15,928 nucleotides of DNA. Origin: Emergomyces orientalis. Lineage: Eukaryota > Ascomycota > Eurotiomycetes > Onygenales > Ajellomycetaceae. A program made the translations under genes and the position numbers. The stretch lies in contig MOWL01000081.1 in the NCBI GenBank assembly GCA_002110485.1, forward strand, positions 1-15,928. The letters are read 5' to 3'. Position 1 is the first letter of the stretch. Each line of letters begins with the position of its first letter. This document shows, piece after piece, positions 1-6,056 of this stretch. The notes below the pieces were generated by a model. That model was given only the letters and a program-made list of their open reading frames with translations, was not told where the DNA came from and did not search any database.

Positions 1-297
1 CGGGATCGTAAGGAGGTTGGTAAGTTCGCCGTGTATACAATATTCTATTCAACGAGCTATCCAAATAGCAATACAAAAGAACACGTAGGAGATTCAAATA
101 TAGAAGAAGAACAAGCAATCAATCACATATCAAATCACACAATCAAAAAGGAGCAATCTCACTGCTCTGCGTACAATCAATCTTCGCCGAATCCACACGT
201 GTGTCAAAAGATAATGGGAATATGAGGCAGCCATGCCAAACAAATATATGAGGCGGTCTCGGCGAAAAGTAATACCACGCCGAGATTCCCCACCACA
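1..297 (-). repeat. 3' LTR of the gypsy element (left copy, clipped by window start)
   Basis: Positions 1-297 match 9092-9388 base for base by eye (offset 9091). The element-sense LTR starts TGTGGTGGGG at 297. The missing end should be about 50 bases, judging from the complete right copy. It contains a TATATA-like box (241-250 on the opposite strand) and a 7-bp inverted repeat, CTCGGCG at 258-264 and CGCCGAG at 278-284. Confidence 0.93.
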
Positions 298-311
298 CAT
301 CTCCCCCCCCT
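298..311 (-). other. Polypurine tract
   Basis: On the minus strand the bases just before the 3' LTR read AGGGGGGGGAGATG and then TGTGGTGG. A purine run abutting the 3' LTR is the expected primer for plus-strand DNA synthesis. Its position fixes the inner edge of the LTR at 297. Confidence 0.8.
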
Positions 312-620
312 ATAGCTTGCCGACCCGGCAAGTAAGAATGCGATCCGAATGAATGAAAACAAGGAATTGCAGGAAAGAATCAATCAAGAATCAAGAAAAT
401 GAAAGACAATCAATAAAAGAATATAGAAAAGAGAAAGAAAAAGTGAACAGCAGAGAAAAGAAAGACAAGCAAGAACAAGAGAAAACAGGGAAACAAGTAA
501 GCAGAATGTGATCAACACAGCGACAGTGGCAAGATGCGGCAAAATTGGCAACAGCGATCGTGATTGGTCAATCTTTTGACGGCCCGGGGCCGGGAAAACA
601 TGATTGGCTGATGGCTGCGG
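312..620. other. AT-rich 3' untranslated segment of the gypsy element
   Basis: From 340 to about 510 the plus strand is a purine-rich run dominated by GAA, CAA and AAG words. No reading frame here looks coding. Near 561-612 it carries one copy of the CCAAT/GGCCCGGGGCC module listed separately. Confidence 0.6.
561..612. repeat. CCAAT-flanked GC palindrome module, copy 1
   Basis: TGATTGG words (inverted CCAAT boxes) at 561 and 601 bracket ATCTTTTGACGGCCCGGGGCC. The layout matches the module at 5864-5918 with several substitutions and one short gap. The core CGGCCCGGGGCC is at 580-591. Confidence 0.65.
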
Positions 621-1964
621 CTATTCGGCGGGCGCATTCTCGCGGCCATGCACCGGAATCTGCATAGCCTCGCCCTCGGCGACAGCGCGATCTCCCTCAA
701 TTGAGGCGAGGGGGATGTTCCTCTTCAGACAATAGAAACAGCTACGTTCTCCAAATAATTCCTCCTCTGTAGCCATCATGATCTCGAAACACCGGATCCC
801 TTCGGTGACCGCTCTCTTGCGCCACTCCTCAATGTATTCTTGCGGCGAACTGCCCTTGCCGTTGAAGAAATATCTTCTTTGCATCTCTAAGCTGCGCTTT
901 CACATCCACAGGGACATAGGGAGAACACCGGCATCCTCTGTTCACTGTTGTATTGCTGCTTGTCAGTTGCCTCTACCAAAGCAGGGCTATCTTGATCAAC
1001 CCCCATATTCTCAAATTCCGCAACTTGGTCAGGGCTGAGAAGTTCAGCAAGATGGGTGTCTGACAAGGCTGCAGACAGGCTGCTGACGTCCGAAAGCAAG
1101 GATTGGCTGGAGACGCGGCGAGAAGTACGCACAGGAGGACTATGTATAGAACCTTGAGGAGATCCAAGCGAGGGTGCACTGGGGCGTATCACGTTCAACA
1201 CACGGGGAGAAGGTTAGAGGAGACTGGCCAGTCATATGTTGATCGGGAGGGGATAGGACACGTTCTTGAGGCTGGGGTGAAGCCAACTGTCATAGAATCT
1301 TCAGTGAGAATTCCGCCAGGACCAAAGATAAAGACCTGCAGCTTGAAGATTTCCTTGTGTGATCTCTTGGCCAATAAAATTGGAATCGGCCGCTGCTTCG
1401 ATATCTGCCAACATGATCGTCTTATATCGCTTAACTCCTCGTCGAGGTGGCTGAGTGATGCGAGCCCACATTGCTTGATTGATCCGGCCGATTGCAGAAG
1501 CATATTCGTGATGTAGGGCCAGGGTTTGACAGGCGCGGTTGCATCCGCTCTGAAGTCATGATATGCCAGAACGAATCCACGCGAACTTTTCCCCACATCC
1601 TGGTGCATGTAGTATATGCTATGGCGCAGCGATCGCGCCGTTCAGCTACCTGAGCAGCAACTCGTTGAAGCTCCGCCGTCTGGTTATTCAATGCTTGCTG
1701 GGCCACCACCTGGCGCCAGGATCCATCATTTCTCATCCACTCATAGAATGCGGCAACCTCATCTTGAGCCGCCTCATGGCGCCCATGAGTAGATTACCGA
1801 TCTCACATTGTGCTTGGTAGCGAACCTGCGGATTCTGACCCAGAGAATTGACATAAGCTTGCAGCTCCATCGCCGTATGAAAAACATGGTTATCATATGT
1901 CACAAGAGCGAGCTGGCTCGCTGGTCTCGGTACCAGAGTGTGTTTGGCTAGAGGGGTTCGACAT
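621..1964 (-). pseudogene. Frame-broken third ORF downstream of pol
   Basis: Successive minus-strand segments each look coding but sit in different frames. A start at 1964 (MSNPSSQ) stops at 1893. Protein-like sequence then continues at about 1912-1740, 1787-1590 (helical, rich in A, Q, E and R, with AAQDEVAAFYEWM), 1608-1425, 1423-1301, about 1274-1205, 1205-887 (LAELLSPDQVAEFENMG) and 884-621 (ATEEELFGERSCFYC). That implies six to eight frame changes over about 450 codons. Flanking stretches in the alternative frames are Ser/Pro/Arg-rich, as expected of non-coding frames. I do not recognise the protein; no membrane segment typical of Env is visible in the pieces. It is transcribed in the same sense as gag-pol. 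It could be a captured gene, a decayed accessory ORF, or less likely a multi-intron gene. Confidence 0.6.
1834..1851. repeat. 18-bp direct repeat, copy 1
   Basis: TCTGACCCAGAGAATTGA occurs here, inside the broken third ORF where the minus strand encodes NSLGQ, and again at 2179-2196 in the spacer. Confidence 0.8.
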
Positions 1965-2384
1965 CTTTGTAATGAAATAAGGAAATATAGGGAAAAATCA
2001 ATGAATTAAAAATAGAAAAAGAGACTTGAATGCCAATTTGAAAAAGAAAAATGATTATCTGGGCAGAGCAGGTCAATAATATAATACTTCCTCAAGGTGA
2101 ATTTTGGAAGATAATGTGAAAAGCAGTCAACATGCAGCGAGGGTGACAGCAGTTCATAAAATTCACTGCCAGCTTCAATCTGACCCAGAGAATTGAATAT
2201 CAAAGAGAAAGTAAACAAAACAAAGAAAAGACAATATCAAGAGATTAAAATTAGAAGGAACTGATATGATGCATGAAAAACATGCAAGAAAGAAGCAGAA
2301 TCATGAAAAATAGAGACTAAGAAAACAGCAACTTGAATGAAGAAAACAACAACAAGGAAATCATTATACAAGGAAAAACAGCAG
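1965..2384. other. AT-rich spacer between pol and the third ORF
   Basis: The plus strand is A-rich, with GAAAAA, AACAAC and AAGAAAG words. No convincing gene is present. A minus-strand ORF at 2218-2006 contains NSLGQ from the 18-bp repeat, then degenerates into F/S/Y-rich sequence. Together with 312-620, this brackets the third ORF with two compositionally similar spacers. Confidence 0.55.
2179..2196. repeat. 18-bp direct repeat, copy 2
   Basis: Exact copy of the 18-mer at 1834-1851, 345 bases away. It suggests that the spacer arose partly by duplication of third-ORF sequence. Confidence 0.8.
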
Positions 2385-5300
2385 TCAGATAATGACTGCA
2401 AACTCCTTACCATGAGGGATCCATGACTGCAAGTCATCCTGACCCCCCCTCAAAGAATTCTTCTTATCAGTATCTTGCATATCCACCTCTTCCTCTTCAA
2501 TATCATTTGCTTCATTGATATTATTCTCTGCAACCGGCATTTGATTGTCTCGGAGATAGAACCTTTTTAACCTATTACCTGCAGTAGTATTTCGAAACGG
2601 CGAACCATCCAGCTCTTCCAGATGATAGGTCCCTTTCTCATGGTTTGCTTCTCGGATTCGATACGGGCCCAGCCATCGGAAGTTGAGCTTGGCAGAATAG
2701 GACGTTTCTAGCTTGGTATCATGCAAAAGCACCAAATCACTTATCTGCAATGGTTCTCGGACTAATTGCTTAGTTTCATCAAATAGATCTCGGTTCTTCT
2801 CTCTCGCACGGCGCAGGTGATGAGCGGCCTCCTCCAGATCTTCATCTCTCTTTTCCAATTGTCGAATACGCATATATATCAAATCAGCACGGGATTGCAC
2901 TGTCTGCCAGGGAAGTGTTTGCCAAGTTGGAACGTCAAGCTCTATTGGAAGGATAGCATCGTAGCCATATTGCAGGCGGAACGGGGTTTCACCAGTAGAT
3001 TGCCGAATGGTGACGCGATCTGCCCATAGCGCAGAATGGAAATGATTAACCCAGCTTCTTCCATCTGCAGCTAGCTTTGAAAGCGCATCGGATATCGGGC
3101 GGTGACCGCGTTCGACCATGCCATTAGCCTTCGCATTGTATGGTGAGATGGTTATTTGATTAACACGATATTTGGCGGTGAGAATCTTAGTCCATTTTTG
3201 ATTCTCCGGCCCGCCATCACACACTAATTCCCGAAAGCAGCCGTGTCGGCAAATGATATTCTCATAGATGAATTGCGCCACGTTCTCAGCTGTTCCACGA
3301 GCGAGAGGGCGGCCTTCCACCCAGCCAGTGAGATCATTCCGAGCAATAACAGCACATCGCTTGCCTCGGTTCTTCGGAAACTTGACAACATCGATACACC
3401 ACTTGTCCCATAGATAATTGCGGCTTGTTGGATATAGTGGTTCTTCCAAGCGAGCGCCATCCCTCAGCTGGCACACTGTGCAGCTTTTGCAATAATTCTT
3501 GACGGCTTTCCAGATACCTTCCCACCAATATCGCTGCGTGATCTTGTGGTTTGTGGCCTCGCGGCCCTTATGACCAGATTCATCATGCATCCGAGCAACG
3601 ATATCCTTTTGCTCAGATGAGTTATCAACCACGCGTCTCAGAGGAATTCCCTTGCCTGATCGTCGGAATAGATGTTGACCTTGGACGATATATCGAAGTG
3701 CATGCTTGCGCCATTTAGAAAAGACGGAACGTGGTATATCATCCGGCCGCTTCATGGTGGTGAGAAACCTCGCAATTGATTCGCTGCGATCAGAATAATC
3801 AGGCGAAAGAACACGCACACCCGATGACTCGGAAGCATCCACGCCGCTGACATCGAAATCAGGAACCGTCAAAGATGCAACACTAATATAGTTGAGTTCT
3901 GCATCTATGAAATCATCGATATCTTGATCCTCAGGAACCTCACCCTCAGCAGGAGGTCGACGAGATAGCCCATCTGCAGCAGTATGCTTCCGACCAGGCA
4001 CATGTCGAACTTCGAAATCAAACATCCGAATCCAGGCAAGCCAGCCAGTAACGAGAGCACCAGGCAGGTCAGTGGCAGATCGATTGAGCTGTGCCACTAG
4101 AGTCTTCGCGTCGGTTTCCAGAATAAAGTGAACGCCATACAGGTAATAACGGCATTTCTTTAGCATCTTGAGCACAGCGCGGCATTCTCGCTTTCCTGCA
4201 TCATATTTTGCTTCGGCGGGGCTCCAGATTCCGCTCTCATATCGGCAAGGGTGTAGCTTTCCATTCAATTTATCCCGTTGGCTGAGCGTTCCACCCCATC
4301 CTTCAAGACAGGCATCCGTGGCCATCACGATATCACCGGCATCTTCAGAATAATCAATGCAGCAAAGTGCAGGGGCAGTTGTCAGGGCATTCTTCAAAAT
4401 TGTCATTGCATTCACTTGTTCAAGACCCCAGGTAAAAGGAATGTTCTTCTTGAATAGAATATAGATAGGTATAGAAATGATAGCGAAATTCGGAATCCAT
4501 ATTCTATAGTAAACGCAAACACCTAAGAAAGCTCGGGCACCCGTGACATCTGTCGGATCCGGCCACTCAACGATTTTGACGATTTTCGCAGCTTCGGGGC
4601 GCCTGCCGTCAGCATCCACAACATATCCGACTAGAACCATACCGGAGCAGGCGAATTCTGACTTTCCAACCTGGATACACGTGTCCGCGAGTTCTATGCT
4701 GATGAGGGTGGCATCTAAGTTTTGCAGATGCTCCAGGACAAATTTCCGAATACCTGGCATCACTTCTTCATCATTGTAACGCGTCCGCGGGCCTTTCACA
4801 CCAATATCATCCATAAAATTGTCTGCTTGATGCGGTATGTTCGATCGAAGAATGCGTGCCATGATTCGGCAGAACTGCGCAATAGAATTCGTCGCGCCTT
4901 GTGGCAGTGCTGTCTGACGAAGCAACCCGATCGGGGTAAGGAAAGCTGTCATATCTCGGCTGTCTTCGTGTAAAGGAACTTGATCATATCCAGAAAAGAA
5001 ATCCATCATGCTCGTTATCTTCATTCCCGCGAAATCCTCAGCAAACGCGTCCGCACTAGGTGGAATATACGCATCGCGAATAGTGACAGCGTTCATGTCC
5101 ATGCACGCGTTGACAATGCGATATTTCCCAGCTTCTTTCTTCTTGACGAGGAACCACTTATTTCGATACGGACCATGGCAATGTTCATAAACTCCAGAAT
5201 CAACGCGTTCGCGAAGCATATTGATGATTGTAGGGACGAGCTTTCGAGGAATAGGAAATCCTGCCGCTTGCCATGCTTTATGCGGAGCAACGCGAATCTT

Positions 5301-6044
5301 GACAGGTGGAGAGACTTCTTTTGCAAGCGTTCCGCAATCCTTAAAACTCCACGCGAGGGCTTTTTCTCTTCTAAGCAGAATCTCAATCAAAAGTTCGCGT
5401 TCCTGTGGGGTGAGCATCGATCCGATCCGCAGATTCTTGATCCTTTCCTCTGTGAGTCGCGAACCTCGCGGGCAATCGGAGAAACGGGGTGTAATGAAAT
5501 GATCGTAGGGCGAAGGCGGATCCTGCTCCGGAATCACATTGTCTTTGAACCATTGTTGGCGAATTTCTCTCCACTTATCTGTTCCGCCGGGAATCCCGCC
5601 ACCTGTAGTTGGCACATCGAGAGGTTGAATCTTATCGGCTTTTCGCTTGTATAATGTCGCAACGACTGGACCGCGCGATCGAGGAGAAGATCGTGAAGAA
5701 GCATATAAAGACAAATCATGAAGCTGCACACCACGAACACGGCGTGATTCGGATATTGAATAATTAGAGAAAGGAAAAGATGAATGTGTAGACGGGTAAA
5801 ATTGTTGATGTAGGATGGCGGGGAAAAACCTGTGAGGTTCTCGGGCGTTTTGGGGCGGCGTTCTCTGATTGGCTGAATCTTTTGGCGGCCCGGGGCCGCC
5901 AAAAGTCTGATTGGCTGACGCACCCACACCGCTTTCAAAACACGGCAGAATATTTGCCCCGCTATCCACATCGCGATCGCTGAATCTGATATCATTTCTT
6001 TGCCCACCACATTCAACATCGCAAAGATCAATCGGACTCAGCAT
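2385..6044 (-). CDS. pol: Gypsy pol polyprotein: reverse transcriptase, RNase H, integrase
   Basis: 1219 codons from the first ATG. Residues 1 to about 210 are a poorly conserved linker. RT follows, with catalytic D348 (MDFFSGYDQ) and D412/D413 in FMDD, where YxDD is usual. RNase H has D577 (MATDACLEGWGG), a Glu in KRECRAVL, and HVPGRKHTAADGLS at its end. Integrase has an HHCC zinc finger (HDESGH ... CKSCTVC), then D885, D943 and E978, an exact DD35E spacing. The C-terminal domain carries the GPY-type motif FRWLGPYRI around residue 1126, and no chromodomain is visible after it. Protease is not here; it is in the gag ORF. The ATG lies 2 bases after the gag stop, and the frame is also open upstream through the -1 heptamer, so a gag-pol fusion by frameshifting is more likely than independent initiation. 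No internal stop is present. Confidence 0.95.
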   Translation of the reverse strand: MLSPIDLCDVECGGQRNDIRFSDRDVDSGANILPCFESGVGASANQTFGGPGPPKDSANQRTPPQNAREPHRFFPAILHQQFYPSTHSSFPFSNYSISESRRVRGVQLHDLSLYASSRSSPRSRGPVVATLYKRKADKIQPLDVPTTGGGIPGGTDKWREIRQQWFKDNVIPEQDPPSPYDHFITPRFSDCPRGSRLTEERIKNLRIGSMLTPQERELLIEILLRREKALAWSFKDCGTLAKEVSPPVKIRVAPHKAWQAAGFPIPRKLVPTIINMLRERVDSGVYEHCHGPYRNKWFLVKKKEAGKYRIVNACMDMNAVTIRDAYIPPSADAFAEDFAGMKITSMMDFFSGYDQVPLHEDSRDMTAFLTPIGLLRQTALPQGATNSIAQFCRIMARILRSNIPHQADNFMDDIGVKGPRTRYNDEEVMPGIRKFVLEHLQNLDATLISIELADTCIQVGKSEFACSGMVLVGYVVDADGRRPEAAKIVKIVEWPDPTDVTGARAFLGVCVYYRIWIPNFAIISIPIYILFKKNIPFTWGLEQVNAMTILKNALTTAPALCCIDYSEDAGDIVMATDACLEGWGGTLSQRDKLNGKLHPCRYESGIWSPAEAKYDAGKRECRAVLKMLKKCRYYLYGVHFILETDAKTLVAQLNRSATDLPGALVTGWLAWIRMFDFEVRHVPGRKHTAADGLSRRPPAEGEVPEDQDIDDFIDAELNYISVASLTVPDFDVSGVDASESSGVRVLSPDYSDRSESIARFLTTMKRPDDIPRSVFSKWRKHALRYIVQGQHLFRRSGKGIPLRRVVDNSSEQKDIVARMHDESGHKGREATNHKITQRYWWEGIWKAVKNYCKSCTVCQLRDGARLEEPLYPTSRNYLWDKWCIDVVKFPKNRGKRCAVIARNDLTGWVEGRPLARGTAENVAQFIYENIICRHGCFRELVCDGGPENQKWTKILTAKYRVNQITISPYNAKANGMVERGHRPISDALSKLAADGRSWVNHFHSALWADRVTIRQSTGETPFRLQYGYDAILPIELDVPTWQTLPWQTVQSRADLIYMRIRQLEKRDEDLEEAAHHLRRAREKNRDLFDETKQLVREPLQISDLVLLHDTKLETSYSAKLNFRWLGPYRIREANHEKGTYHLEELDGSPFRNTTAGNRLKRFYLRDNQMPVAENNINEANDIEEEEVDMQDTDKKNSLRGGQDDLQSWIPHGKEFAVII
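5864..5918. repeat. CCAAT-flanked GC palindrome module, copy 2
   Basis: A near-perfect palindrome at 5879-5905 has 13-bp arms (CTTTTGGCGGCCC and its complement) around a single G. It is flanked by exact 13-bp direct repeats TCTGATTGGCTGA at 5864-5876 and 5906-5918. It lies in the pol linker, codons about 43-61, where it encodes an SANQ...SANQR repeat. Related copies are at 561-612 and, core only, at 14688-14699. Confidence 0.85.
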
Positions 6045-6056
6045 ATCTAGTTTAAA
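5979..6056 (-). promoter_or_regulatory. -1 programmed ribosomal frameshift signal at the gag/pol junction
   Basis: On the minus strand the last gag codons read ACT TTA AAC TAG. T TTA AAC (6056-6050) is a canonical X XXY YYZ slippery heptamer in the gag frame. Slipping back one base gives TTT AAA CTA GAT ATG, which is the pol frame. After a 7-nt spacer, GCTGAGTC (6042-6035) can pair with GATTCAGC (5986-5979), 8 bp with one G-U. Nested inside, TCTTTGC (6027-6021) pairs with GCAAAGA (6003-5997), 7 bp. Heptamer, spacer length and stem all match known -1 sites. Function is inferred, and pairing was found by hand without energy calculation. Confidence 0.82.

Noticed and set aside
31..225. 64-codon plus-strand ORF repeated at 9068-9316
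   Set aside because: Lies inside both LTRs and is duplicated only because the LTRs are. The sequence is N/Q/H-rich with no coding signature and is opposite to the element's sense.
2006..2218. 70-codon minus-strand ORF as a small gene between pol and the third ORF
   Set aside because: Only the part around the 18-bp repeat looks coding; the rest is F/S/Y-rich low-complexity sequence from AT-rich DNA.
4980..5654. 224-codon plus-strand ORF, the longest on that strand
   Set aside because: Entirely antisense to the RT region of pol, which has conserved catalytic motifs; no domain-like sequence of its own.
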